Shown: piece by piece, positions 34,080 to 49,033 of the stretch
Layout: each line of letters starts with the position of its first letter
How positions within the stretch are numbered: position 1 is the first letter of the stretch
Assembly (NCBI GenBank): GCA_037013495.1
Contig: CM072805.1
Location: forward strand, 9,954,601 to 10,018,600
DNA length: 64,000 nucleotides
Direction: 5' to 3'
Source of the DNA: Hippophae tibetana
Taxonomy: Eukaryota > Streptophyta > Magnoliopsida > Rosales > Elaeagnaceae
Made by a program: the position numbers and the translations under genes
The notes under the pieces: model-generated
What the model was told of the DNA's origin: nothing
What the model saw: only the letters and a program-made list of their open reading frames with translations
The model's database searches: none

Positions 34080-37000
34080 ATATGCACCTTATATGTTTCA
34101 AACATTTATTGATATGAAGTCAATTTATGGTTGAGAAAAGTAAATAATGATGAATTTAACATTACACAATTGGGAATTAGAAGATTCGACCTTAAGATAC
34201 TGATATGACAAAATTGAATACACCGTATTGTTAATATTAGTTCATTTGAATGGTCCATATTTGACTCAAATTCAAATAAATATAGTATATGTAAATATAC
34301 AACTTAATTTCTATTCTTATCAAATAAATAGTCAATCTATGGTTGACAAAAATCGATAGCCATAATTTTAAAATTAAACAATTGAGAGAAAGTAAATCTA
34401 ACGTTAAAATATTGAATTAATTAATAAAAATCCAAATATTACCCTTATAATTTCAACCATTGATTGATATGAAGTCAATTTATGGTTGAGAAAAGTCCAT
34501 AATCGTGAATTTAACATTTCAAAATTGGGATTTAGAAGATTGGACCTTAACATACTAATATTACAAAATTGAATACACCGTATTTGTAATATTAGTTCAT
34601 TTGAATGGTCCATATTTGACTCAAATTCAAATAAATATAGTATATGTAAATATAAACGTTAGTTTCTATTATTATCAAATAAATAGTCGATCTATCTTTG
34701 AAAAAGTTCGATAGCCATAATTTTAACATTAAATAATTGAGTTAAACTAAACCTAAGGTTAAAAAATTGAATTAAATAATACAAATGCAAATATGCACCT
34801 TATATGTTTCAACCATTTATTGATATGAAGTCAATTTATGGTTGAGAAAAGTCCATAATCATGAATTTAACATTACACAATTGGGAATTAGAAGATTCGA
34901 CCTTAAGATACTGATATGACAAAATTGAATACACCGTATTGTTAATATTAGTTCATTTGAATGGTCCATATTTGACTCAAATTCAAATAAATATAGTATA
35001 TGTAAATATAAACCTCAATTTCTATTCTTATCAAATAAATAGTTAATCTATGGTTGACAAAAATCGATAGCAATAATTTTAACATTAAACAATTGAGAGA
35101 AAGTAAATCTAACGTTAAAATATTTAATTAAATAATAAAAATCCAAATATTACCCTTATAATTTCAACCATTGATTGATATGAAGTCAATTTATGGTTGA
35201 GAAAAGTCCATAATCATGAATTTAACATTACACAATTGGGATTTACAAGATTGGACCTTAACATACTTATATGACAAAATTGAATACACCGTATTGTTAA
35301 TATTAGTTCATTTGAATGGTCCATATTTGACTCAAATTCAAATAAATATAGGATATGTAAATATACACCTCAATTTCTATTCTTATCAAATAAATAGTCT
35401 ATCTATGGTTGACAAAAATCGATAGCCATAATTTTAACATTAAACAATTGAGATAAATTAAATCTAACGTTAAAATATTGAATTAAATATTACAAATGCA
35501 AATATTACCTTTATAATTTCAACCATTGATTGATATGAAGTCAATTTATTGTTGAGAAAAGTCTATAATCATGAATTTAACATTACACAATTGGGAATTA
35601 GAAGATTCGACCTTAACATACTGATATGGCAAAATTGAATACACCGTATTGTTAATATTAGTTCATTTGAATGGTCCATATTTGACACAAATTCAAATAA
35701 ATATAGTATATGTAAATATAAACGTTAGTTTCTATTATTATCAAATAAATAGTCGATCTATCTTTGAAACAATTCGATAGCCCTAATTTTAACATTAAAT
35801 AATTGAGAGAAATTAAACCTAAGGTTAAAAAATTGAATTAAATAATACAAATGCAAATATGCACCTTATATGTTTCAAACATTTATTGATATGAAGTCAA
35901 TTTATGGTTGAGAAAAGTAAATAATGATGAATTTAACATTACACAATTGGGAATTAGAAGATTCGACCTTAAGATACTGATATGACAAAATTGAATACAC
36001 CGTATTGTTAATATTAGTTCATTTGAATGGTCCATATTTGACTCAAATTCAAATAAATATAGTATATGTAAATATACAACTTAATTTCTATTCTTATCAA
36101 ATAAATAGTCAATCTATGGTTGACAAAAATCGATAGCCATAATTTTAAAATTAAACAATTGAGAGAAAGTAAATCTAACGTTAAAATATTGAATTAAATA
36201 ATAAAAATCCAAATATTACCCTTATAATTTCAACCATTGATTGATATGAAGTCAATTTATGGTTGAGAAAAGTCCATAATCTTGAATTTAACATTTCAAA
36301 ATTGGGATTTAGAAGATTGGACCTTAACATACTAATATTACAAAATTGAATACACCGTATTTGTAATATTAGTTCATTTGAATGGTCCATATTTGACTCA
36401 AATTCAAATAAATATAGTATATGTAAATATAAACGTTAGTTTCTATTATTATCAAATAAATAGTCGATCTATCTTTGAAAAAGTTCGATAGCCATAATTT
36501 TAACATTAAATAATTGAGTTAAACTAAACCTAAGGTTAAAAAATTGAATTAAATAATACAAATGCAAATATGCACCTTATATGTTTCAACCATTTATTGA
36601 TATGAAGTCAATTTATGGTTGAGAAAAGTCCATAATCATGAATTTAACATTACACAATTGGGAATTAGAAGATTCGACCTTAAGATACTGATATGACAAA
36701 ATTGAATACACCGTATTGTTAATATTAGTTCATTTGAATGGTCCATATTTGACTCAAATTCAAATAAATATAGTATATGTAAATATAAACCTCAATTTCT
36801 ATTCTTATCAAATAAATAGTTAATCTATGGTTGACAAAAATCGATAGCAATAATTTTAACATTAAACAATTGAGAGAAAGTAAATCTAACGTTAAAATAT
36901 TTAATTAAATAATAAAAATCCAAATATTACCCTTATAATTTCAACCATTGATTGATATGAAGTCAATTTATGGTTGAGAAAAGTCCATAATCATGAATTT

Positions 37001-40000
37001 AACATTACAAAATTGGGATTTAGAAGATTGGACCTTAACATACTAATATTACAAAATTGAATACACCGTATTTGTAATATTAGTTCATTTAAATGGTCCA
37101 TATTTGACTCAAATTCAAATAAATATAGTATATGTAAATATAAACGTTAGTTTCTATTATTATCAAATAAATAGTCGATCTATCTTTGAAAAAGTTCGAT
37201 AGCCATAATTTTAACATTAAATAATTGAGTTAAATTAAACCTAAGGTTAAAAAATTGAATTAAATAATACAAATGCAAATAAGCACCTTATATGTTTCAA
37301 GCATTTATTGATATGAAGTCAATTTATGGTTGAGAAAAGTCCATAATCATGAATTTAACATTACACAATTGGGATTTAGAAGATTCGACTTTAACATACT
37401 AATATGACAAATTTGAATACACCGTATTGTTAATATTAGTTCATTTTAATGGTCCATATTTGACTCAAATTCAAATAAATATAGTATATGTAAATATACA
37501 CCTCAATTTCTATTATTATCAAAAAAATACTCGATCTATCTTTGAAAAAATTCGGTAGCCATAATTTTAACATTAAATAATTTAGGTAAATTAAAACTAA
37601 GGTTAAAAAATTGAATTAAATAATACAAATGCAAATATGCACCTTATATGTTTCAAGCATTTATTGATATGAAGTCAATTTATGGTTGAGAAAAGTCCAT
37701 AATCATGAATTTAACATTATATAATTGAGAATTAGAAGATTCGACCTTAACATACTTATATGACAAAATTGAATACACCGTATTGTTAATATTAGTTCAT
37801 TTGAATGGTGCATATTTGACTCAAATTCAAATAAATATAGGATATGTAAATATACACCTCAATTCCTATTATAATCAAACAAATAGTCTATCTATAGTTG
37901 ACAAAAATTGATAGCCATAATTTTAACATTAAACAATTGAGATAAAGTAAATCTAACGTTAAAATATTGAATTAAATATTACTAATGCAAATATGCCCCT
38001 TATAAGTTTCAACCATTGAATTATATGAAGTCAATTTATGGTTGAGAAAAGTCCATAATCATGAATTTAACATTACACAATTGGGAATTAGATGATTCGA
38101 CCTTAACATTGTGATATGACAAAATTGAATACACCGTATTGTTAATATTAGTTCATTTGAATGGTCCATATTTGACTCAAATTCAAATAAATATAGTATA
38201 TGTAAATATACACCTCAATTTCTATTATTATCAAAAAAATACTCGATCTATCTTTGAAAAAATTCGGTAGCCATAATTTTAACATTAAATAATTTAGGTA
38301 AATTAAAACTAAGGTTAAAAAATTGAATTAAATAATACAAATGCAAATATGCACCTTATATGTTTCAAGCATTTATTGATATGAAGTCAATTTATGGTTG
38401 AGAAAAGTCCATAATCATGAATTTAACATTATATAATTGGGAATTAGAAGATTCGACCTTAACATACTTATATGACAAAATTGAATACACCGTATTGTTA
38501 ATATTAGTTCATTTGAATGGTGCATATTTGACTCAAATTCAAATAAATATAGGATATGTAAATATACACCTCAATTCCTATTATAATCAAACAAATAGTC
38601 TATCTATAGTTGACAAAAATTGATAGCCATAATTTTAACATTAAACAATTGAGATAAAGTAAATCTAACGTTAAAATATTGAATTAAATATTACTAATGC
38701 AAATATGCCCCTTATAAGTTTCAACCATTGAATTATATGAAGTCAATTTATGGTTGAGAAAAGTCCATAATCATGAATTTAACATTACACAATTGGGAAT
38801 TAGATGATTCGACCTTAACATTGTGATATGACAAAATTGAATACACCGTATTGTTAATATTAGTTCATTTGAATGGTCCATATTTGACTCAAATTCAAAT
38901 AAATATAGGATATGTAAATATACACCCCAATTTCTATTCTTATCAAATAAATAGTCTATCTATGGTTGACCAAAATCGATAGCCATAATTTTAACATTAA
39001 ACAATTGAGATAAATTAAATCTAACGTTAAAATATTGAATTAAATATTACAAATGCAAATATTAACCTTATAATTTCAACCATTGATTGATATGAAGTCA
39101 ATTTATGGTTGAGAAAAGTCTATAATCATGAATTTAACATTACACAATTGGGAATTAGAAGATTCGACCTTAACATACTGATATGGAAAAATTGAATACA
39201 CCGTATTGTTAATATTAGTTCATTTGAATGGTCCATATTTGACACAAATTGAAATAAATATAGTATATGTAAATATAAACGTTAGTTTCTATTATTATCA
39301 AATAAATAGTCGATCTATCTTTGAAACAATTCGACAGCCCTAATTTTAACATTAAATAATTGAGATAAATTAAACCTAAGGTTAAAAAATTGAATTAAAT
39401 AATACAAATGCAAATATGCACCTTATATGTTTCAAACATTTATTGATATGAAGTCAATTTATGGTTGAGAAAAGTAAATAATGATGAATTTAACATTACA
39501 CAATTGGGAATTAGAAGATTCGACCTTAAGATACTGATATGACAAAATTGAATAAATCGTATTGTTAATATTAGTTCATTTGAATGGTCCATATTTGACT
39601 CAAATTCAAATAAATATAGTATATGTAAATATACACCTTAATTTCTATTCTTATCAAATAAATAGTCAATCTATGGTTGACAAAAATCGATAGCCATAAT
39701 TTTAAAATTAAACAATTGAGAGAAAGTAAATCTAACGTTAAAATATTGAATTAAATAATAAAAATCCAAATATTACTCTTATAATTTCAACCATTGATTG
39801 ATATGAAGTCAATTTATGGTTGAGAAAAGTCCATAATCATGAATTTAACATTTCAAAATTGGGATTTAGAAGATTGGACCTTAACATACTAATATTACAA
39901 AATTGAATACACCGTATTTGTAATATTAGTTCATTTGAATGGTCCATATTTGACTCAAATTCAAATAAATATAGTATATGTAAATATAAACGTTAGTTTC

Positions 40001-40500
40001 TATTATTATCAAATAAATAGTCGATCTATCTTTGAAAAAGTTCGATAGCCATAATTTTAACATTAAATAATTGAGTTAAACTAAACCTAAGGTTAAAAAA
40101 TTGAATTAAATAATACAAATGCAAATATGCACCTTATATGTTTCAACCATTTATTGATATGAAGTCAATTTATGGTTGAGAAAAGTCCATAATCATGAAT
40201 TTAACATTACACAATTGGGAATTAGAAGATTCGACCTTAAGATACTGATATGACAAAATTGAATATACCGTATTGTTAATATTAGTTCATTTGAATGGTC
40301 CATATTTAACTCAAATTCAAATAAATATAGTATATGTAAATATACACCTCAATTTCTATTCTTATCAAATAAATAGTCAATCTATGGTTGACAAAAATCG
40401 ATAGCAATAATTTTAACATTTAACAATTAAGAGAAAGTAAATCTAACGTTAAAATATTGAATTAAATAATAAAAATCCAAATATTACCCTTATAATTTCA
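34080..40500 (+). repeat. Five-monomer block repeated in the satellite (offsets 1777 and 3555 bp)
   Basis: GAGAAAAGTAAATAATGATG, GTCAATCTATGGTTGAC and CATAATTTTAAAATTAAAC appear together near 34130-34370, 35910-36150 and 39470-39710. The first two are 1777 bp apart (five monomers). The third is 3555 bp from the second (ten monomers). Confidence 0.7.
37530..38860 (+). repeat. Dimer duplication in the satellite (offset ~712 bp)
   Basis: ATTCCTATTATAATCAAAC with CTATAGTTGACAAAAATTG occurs at about 37862-37910 and again 712 bp later. The flanking variant CATTATATAATTG and the GATGATTCGACC block repeat with it. Confidence 0.75.
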
Positions 40501-43189
40501 ACCATTGATTGATATTAAGTCAATTTATGGTTGAGAAAAGTCCATAATCATGAATTTAACATTACAAAATTGGGATTTAGATGATTGGACCTTAACATAC
40601 TAATATTACAAAATTGAATACACCGTATTTGTAATATTAGTTCATTTGAATGGTCCATATTTGACTCAAATTCAAATAAATATAGTATATGTAAATATAA
40701 ACGTTAGTTTCTATTATTTTCAAATAAATAGTCGATCTATCTTTGAAAAAGTTCGATAGCCATAATTTTAACATTAAATAATTGAGTTAAATTAAACCTA
40801 AGGTTAAAAAATTGAATTAAATAATACAAATGAAAATATGCACCTTATTTGTTTCAAGCATTTATTGATATGAAGTCAATTTATGGTTGAGAAAAGTCTA
40901 TAATCATGAATTTAACATTACACAATTGAGATTTAGAAGATTCGACTTTAACATACTAATATGACAAAATTGAATACATCGTATTGTTAATATTAGGTCA
41001 TTTTAATGGTCCATATTTGACTCAAATTCAAATAAATATAGTATATGTAAATATACACCTCAATTTCTATTATTATCAAAAAAATACTCGATCTATCTTT
41101 GAAAAAATTCGATAGCCATAATTTTAACACTAAATAATTGAGATAAATTAAAACTAAGGTTAAAAAATTGAATTAAATAATACAAATGCAAATATGCACC
41201 TTATATGTTTCAAGCATTTATTTATATGAAGTCAATTTATGGTTGAGAAAAGTCCATAATCATGAATTTAACATTATATAATTGAGAATTAGAAGATTCG
41301 ACCTTAACATACTTATATGACAAAATTGAATACACCGTATTGTTAATATTAGTTCATTTGAATGGTACATATTTGACTCAAATTCAAATAAATATAGGAT
41401 ATGTAATTATACACCTCAATTCCTATTATAATCAAACAAATAGTCTATCTGTGGTTGACAAAAATTGATAGCCATAATTTTAACATTAAACAATTGAGAT
41501 AAAGTAAATCTAACGTTAAAATATTGAATTAAATATTACAAATGCAAATATGCTCCTTATAAGTTTCAACCATTGAATGATATGAAGTCAATTTATGGTT
41601 GAGAAAAGTCCATAATCATGAATTTAACATTACACAATTGGGAATTAGATGATTCGACCTTAACATTGTGATATGACAAAATTGAATACACCGTATTGTT
41701 AATATTAGTTCATTTGAATGGTCCATATTTGATTCAAATTCAAATAAATATAGGATATTTAAATATACACCTCAATTTCTATTCTTATCAAATAAATAGT
41801 CTATCTATGGTTGACAAAAATCGATAGCCATAATTTTAACATTAAACAATTGAGACAAATTAAATCTAACGTTAAAATATTGAATTAAATATTACAAATG
41901 CAAATATTACCCTTATAATTTCAACCATTGATTGATATGAAGTCAATTTATGGTTGAGAAAAGTCTATAATCATGAATTTAACATTACACAATTGGGAAT
42001 TAGAAGATTCGACCTTAAGATACTGATATGACAAAATTGAATACACCGTATTGTTAATATTAGTTCATTTGAATGGTCCATATTTGACACAAATTCAAAT
42101 AAATATAGTATATGTAAATATAAACGTTAATTTCTATTATTATCAAATAAATAGTCGATCTATCTTTGAAACAATTCGATAACCATAATTTTAACATTAA
42201 ATAATTGAGATAAATTAAACCTAAGGTTAAAAAATTGAATTAAATAATAGAAATGCAAATATGCACCTTATATGTTTCAAACATTTATTGATATGAAGTC
42301 AATTTATGGTTGAGAAAAGTCCATAATCATGAATTTAACATTACACAATTGGGAATTAGAAGATTCGACCTTAAGATACTGATATGACAAAATTGAATAC
42401 ACCGTATTGTTAATATTAGTTCATTTGAATGGTCCATATTTGACTAAAATTCAAATAAATATAGGATATGTAAATATACACCTCAATTTCTATTCTTATC
42501 AAATAAATAGTCTATCTATGGTTGAAAAACATCGATAGCCATAATTTTAACATTAAACAATTGAGATAAATTAAATCTAACGTTAAAATATTGAATTAAA
42601 TATTATAAATGCAAATATTACCCTTATAATTTCAACCATTGATTGATATGAAGTCAATTTATGGTTCAGAAAAGTCTATAATCATGAATTTAACATTACA
42701 CAATTGGGAATTAGAAGATTCGACCTTAAGATACTGATATGACAAAATTGAATACACCGTATTGTTAATATTAGTTCATTTGAATGGTCCATATTTGACA
42801 CAAATTCAAATAAATATAGTATATGTAAATATAAACGTTAGTTTCTATTATTATCAAATAAATAGTCGATCTATCTTTGAAAAAGTTCGATAGCCATAAT
42901 TTTAACATTAAATAATTGGGTTAAATTAAATCTAAGGTTAATAAATTGAATTAAATAATACAAATGCATATATGCACCTTATATGTTTCAACCATTTATT
43001 GATATGAAGTCAATTTATGGTTGAGAAAAGTCTATAATCATGAATTTAACATTACACAATTGGGAATTAGAAGATTCGACCTTAAGATACTGATATGACA
43101 AAATTGAATACACCGTATTGTTAATATTAGTTCATTTGAATGGTCCATATTTGACACAAATTCAAATAAATATAGTATATGTAAATATA

Positions 43190-46080
43190 AACGTTAGTTT
43201 CTATTATTATCAAATAAATAGTCGATCTATCTTTGAAACAATTCGATAGCCATAATTTTAACATTAAACAATTGAGATAAAGTAAATCTAACGTTAAAAT
43301 ATTGAATTAAATATTACAAATGAAAATATGCCCCTTATAAGTTTCTACCATTGAATGATATGAAGTCAATTTATGGTTGAGAAAAGTCCATAATCATGAA
43401 TTTAACATTACACAATTGGGAATTAGATGATTCGACCTTAACATAGTGATATGACAAAATTGAATAGACCGTATTGTTAATATTAGTTCATTTGAATGGT
43501 CCATATTTGACTCAAATTCAAATAAATATAGGATATATAAATAAACACCTCAATTTCTATTCTTATCAAATAAATAGTCTATCTATGGTTGATAAAAATC
43601 GATAGCCATAATTTTAATATTAAACAATTGAGATAAATTAAAACTAACGTTAAAATATTGAATTAAATATTACAAATCCAAATATTACCCTTATAATTTC
43701 AACCATTGATTGATATGAAGTCAATTTATGGTTGAGAAAAGTCTATAATCATGAATTTAACATTACACAATTGGGAATTAGAAGATTCGACCTTAACATA
43801 CTGATATGACAAAATTGAATACACCGTATTGTTAATATTAGTTCATTTGAATGGTCCATATTTGACACAAATTCAAATAAATATAGTATATGTAAATATA
43901 AACGTTAGTTTCTATTATTATCAAATAAATAGTCGATCTATCTTTGAAACAATTCGATAGCCATAATTTTAACATTAAACAATTGAGATAAAGTAAATCT
44001 AACGTTAAAATATTGAATTAAATATTACAAATGAAAATATGCCCCTTATAAGTTTCTACCATTGAATGATATGAAGTCAATTTATGGTTGAGAAAAGTCC
44101 ATAATCATGAATTTAACATTACACAATTGGGAATTAGATGATTCGACCTTAACATAGTGATATGACAAAATTGAATAGACCGTATTGTTAATATTAGTTC
44201 ATTTGAATGGTCCATATTTGACTCAAATTCAAATAAATATAGGATATATAAATAAACACCTCAATTTCTATTCTTATCAAATAAATAGTCTATCTATGGT
44301 TGATAAAAATCGATAGCCATAAATTTAATATTAAACAATTGAGATAAATTAAAACTAACGTTAAAATATTGAATTAAATATTACAAATCCAAATATTACC
44401 CTTATAATTTCAACCATTGATTGATATGAAGTCAATTTATGGTTGAGAAAAGTCTATAATCATGAATTTAACATTACACAATTGGGATTTAGAAGATTCG
44501 ACCTTAAGATACTGATATGACAAAATTGAATACACCGTATTGTTAATATTAGTTCATTTGAATGGTCCATATTTGACACAAATTCAAATAAATATAGTAT
44601 ATGTAAATATAAACGTTAGTTTCTATTATTATCAAATAAATAGTCGATCTATCTTTGAAACAATTCGATAGCCATAATTTTAACATTAAATAATTGAGAT
44701 AAATTAAACCGAAGGTTAAAAAATTGAATTAAATAATACAAATGCAAATATGCACCTTATATGTTTCAAACATTTATTGATATGAAGTCAATTTATGGTT
44801 GAGAAAAGTCCATAATCATGAATTTAACATTACACAATTGGGAATTAGAAGATTCGACCTTAAGATACTGATATGACAAAATTGAATACACCGTATTGTT
44901 AATATTAGTTCATTTGAATGGTCCATATTTGACTCAAATTCAAATAAATATAGGATATGTAAATATACACCTCAATTTCTATTCTTATCAAATAAATAGT
45001 CTATCTATGGTTGACAAAAACAGATAGCCATAATTTTAACATTAAACAATTGAGATAAATTAAATCTAACGTTAAAATATTGAATTAAATATTACAAATG
45101 CAAATATTACCCTTATAATTTCAACCATTGATTGATTTGAAGTCAATTTATGGTTGAGAAAAGTCTATAATCATGAATTTAACATTACACAATTGGGAAT
45201 TAGAAGATTCGACCTTTAGATACTGATATGACAAAATTGAATACAACATATTGTTAATATTAGTTCATTTGAATGGTCCATATTTGACACAAATTCAAAT
45301 AAATATAGTATATGTAAATATAAACGTTAGTTTCTATTATTATCAAATAAATAGTCGATCTATCTTTGAAACAATTCGATAGCCATAATTTTAACATTAA
45401 ATAATTGAGATAAATTAAACCGAAGGTTAAAAAATTGAATTAAATAATACAAATGCAAATATGCACCTTATATGTTTCAAACATTTATTGATATGAAGTC
45501 AATTTATGGTTGAGAAAAGTCCATAATCATGAATTTAACATTACACAATTGGGAATTAGAAGATTCGACCTTAAGATACTGATATGACAAAATTGAATAC
45601 ACCGTATTGTTAATATTAGTTCATTTGAATGGTCCATATTTGACTCAAATTCAAATAAATATAGGATATGTAAATATACACCTCAATTTCTATTCTTATC
45701 AAATAAATAGTCTATCTATGGTTGACAAAAACAGATAGCCATAATTTTAACATTAAACAATTGAGATAAATTAAATCTAACGTTAAAATATTGAATTAAA
45801 TATTACAAATGCAAATATTACCCTTATAATTTCAACCATTGATTGATTTGAAGTCAATTTATGGTTGAGAAAAGTCTATAATCATGAATTTAACATTACA
45901 CAATTGGGAATTAGAAGATTCGACCTTTAGATACTGATATGACAAAATTGAATACAACATATTGTTAATATTAGTTCATTTGAATGGTCCATATTTGACA
46001 CAAATTCAAATAAATATAGTATATGTAAATATAAACGTTAGTTTCTATTATTATCAAATAAATAGTCGATCTATCTTTGA
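43190..46080 (+). repeat. Two successive dimer duplications in the satellite (offset 711 bp each)
   Basis: GTTTCTACCATTGAATG and GAATAGACCGTATTG occur near 43341/43462 and again 711 bp later. GACAAAAACAGATAGCC and AATACAACATATTG occur near 45014/45240 and again 711 bp later. These are fresh two-monomer duplications side by side. Confidence 0.75.
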
Positions 46081-49033
46081 AACAATTCTATAGCCATAAT
46101 TTTAACATTAAAAAATTGAGATAAATTAAACCTAAGGTTAAAAAATTGAATTAAATTATACAAATGCAAATATGCACCTTATATGTTTCAACCATTTATT
46201 GATATGAAGTCAATTTATGGTTGAGAAAAGTCCATAATCATGAATTTAACATTACACAATTGAGAATTAGAAGATTGGACCTTAAGATACTGATATGACA
46301 AAATTGAATACACCGTATTGTTAATATTAGTTCATTTGAATGGTCCATATTTGACTCAAATTCAAATAAATATAGTATATGTAAATATACACCTCAATTT
46401 CTATTCTTATCAAATAAATAGTCAATCTATTGTTGGAAAAAATCGATAGCCATAATTTTAACATTAAACAATTGAGAGAAAGTAAATCTAACGTTAAAAT
46501 ATTGAATTAAATAATAAAAATCCAAATATTACCCTTATAATTTCAACCATTGATTGATATGAAGTCAATTTATGGTTGAGAAAAGTCCATAATCATGAAT
46601 TTAACATTACAAAATTGGGATTTAGAAGATTGGACCTTAACATACTAATATATCAAAATTGAATACACCGTATTTGTAATATTAGTTCATTTGAATGGTC
46701 CATATTTGACTCAAATTCAAATAAATATAGTATATGTAAATATAAACGTTAGTTTCTATTATTATCAAATAAATAGTCGATCTATCTTTGAAAAAGTTCG
46801 ATAGCCATAATTTTAACATTAAATAATTGAGTTAAATTAAACCTAAGGTTAAAAAATTGAATTAAATAATACAAATGCAAATATGCACCTTATATGTTTC
46901 AAGCATTTATTGATATGAAGTCAATTTATGGTTGAGAAAAGTCTATAATCATGAATTTAACATTACACAATTGGGATTTAGAAGATTCGGCTTTAACATA
47001 CTAATATGACAAAATTGAATACACCGTATTGTTAATATTAGTTCATTTGAATGGTCCATATTTGACTCAAATTCAAATAAATATAGTATATGTAAATATA
47101 CACCTCAATTTCTATTATTATCAAAAAAATACTCGATCTATCTTTGAAAATATTCGATAGCCATAATTTTACCATTAAATAATTGAGATAAATTAAAACT
47201 AAGGTTAAAAAATTGAATTAAATAATACAAATGCAAATATGCACCTTATATGTTTCAAGCATTTATTGATATGAAGTCAATTTATGGTTGAGAAAAGTTC
47301 ATAATCATGAATTTAACATTACACAATTGGGAATTAGATGATTCGACCTTAACATAGTGATATGACAAAATTGAATACACCGTATTGTTAATATTAGTTC
47401 ATTTGAATGGTCCATATTTGACTCAAATTCAAATAAATATAGTATATGTAAATATAAACGTTAGTTTCTATTATTATCAAATAAATAGTCGATCTATCTT
47501 TGAAACAATTCGATAGCCATAATTTTAACATTAAACAATTGAGATAAAGTAAATCTAACGTTAAAATATTGAATTAAATATTACAAATGCAAATATGCCC
47601 CTTATAAGTTTCAACCATTGAATGATATGAAGTCAATTTATGGTTGAGAAAAGTCTATAATCATGAATTTAACATTACACAATTGGGATTTAGAAGATTC
47701 GACCTTAAGATACTGATATGACAAAATTGAATACACCGTATTGTTAATATTAGTTCATTTGAATGGTCCATATTTGACACAAATTCAAATAAATATAGTA
47801 TATGTAAATATAAACGTTAGTTAATATTATTATCAAATAAATAGTCGATCTCTCTTTGAAACAATTCTATAGCCATAATTTTAACATTAAATAATTGAGA
47901 TAAATTAAACCTAAGGTTAAAAAATTGAATTAAATAATACAAATGCAAATATGCACCTTATATGTTTCAACCATTTATTGATATGAAGTCAATTTATGGT
48001 TGAGAAAAGTCCATAATCATGAATTTAACATTACACAATTGGGATTTAGAAGATTCGACCTTAACATACTGATATGACAAAATTGAATACACAGTATTGT
48101 TAATATTAGTTCATTTGAATTGTCCATATTTGAGTCAAATTCAAATAAATATAGTATATGTAAATATACACGTTAGTTTCTATTCTTATCAAATAAATAG
48201 TCTATCTATGGTTGACAAAAATCGATAACCATAATTTTAACATTAAACAATTGAGATAAATTAAATCTAACGTTAAAAAATTGAATTAAATAATACAAAT
48301 GCAAATATGCACCTTATATGTTTCAACCATTTATTGATATGAAGTCAATTTATGGTTGAGAAAAGTCCATAATCATGAATTTAACATTACACAATTGGGA
48401 TTGAGAAGATTCGACCTTAACATACTAATATGATAAAATTGAATACACCGTATTGTTAATATTAGTTCATTTGAATGGTATTTGACTCAAATTCAAATAA
48501 ATATAGTATATGTAAATATACACCTCAATTTCTATTCTTATCAAATAAATAGTCTATCTATGGTTGATAAAAATCGATAGCCATAATTTTAATATTAAAC
48601 AATTGAGATAAATTAAAACTAACGTTAAAATATTGAATTAAATATTACAAATCCAAATATTACCCTTATAATTTCAACCATTGATTGATATGAAGTCAAT
48701 TTATGGTTGAGAAAAGTCTATAATCATGAATTTAACATTACACAATTGGGATTTAGAAGATTCGACCTTAAGATACTGATATGACAAAATTGAATACACC
48801 GTATTGTTAATATTAGTTCATTTGAATGGTCCATATTTGACACAAATTCAAATAAATATAGTATATTCAAATATAAACGTTAGTTTCTATTATTATCAAA
48901 TAAATAGTCGATCTATCTTTGAAACAATTCGATAGCCATAATTTTAACATTAAATAATTGAGATAAATTAAACCGAAGGTTAAAAAATTGAATTAAATAA
49001 TACAAATGCAAATATGCACCTTATATGTTTCAA

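Noticed and set aside
29258-36390. Minus-strand frames of 65-69 codons (29258-29455, 30681-30878, 34404-34613, 36181-36390)
   Set aside because: Antisense reads of the satellite; the pairs are copies of duplicated blocks (1423 and 1777 bp apart), not gene families.
20990-38623. Recurrent ~69-codon plus-strand reading frames starting MNLTLHN or MNLTLQN in many monomers
   Set aside because: They are the same satellite stretch read repeatedly. They vary with the monomer, have no domain, signal or codon pattern, and occur only where a copy happens to lack a stop. Treated as chance frames in tandem DNA.
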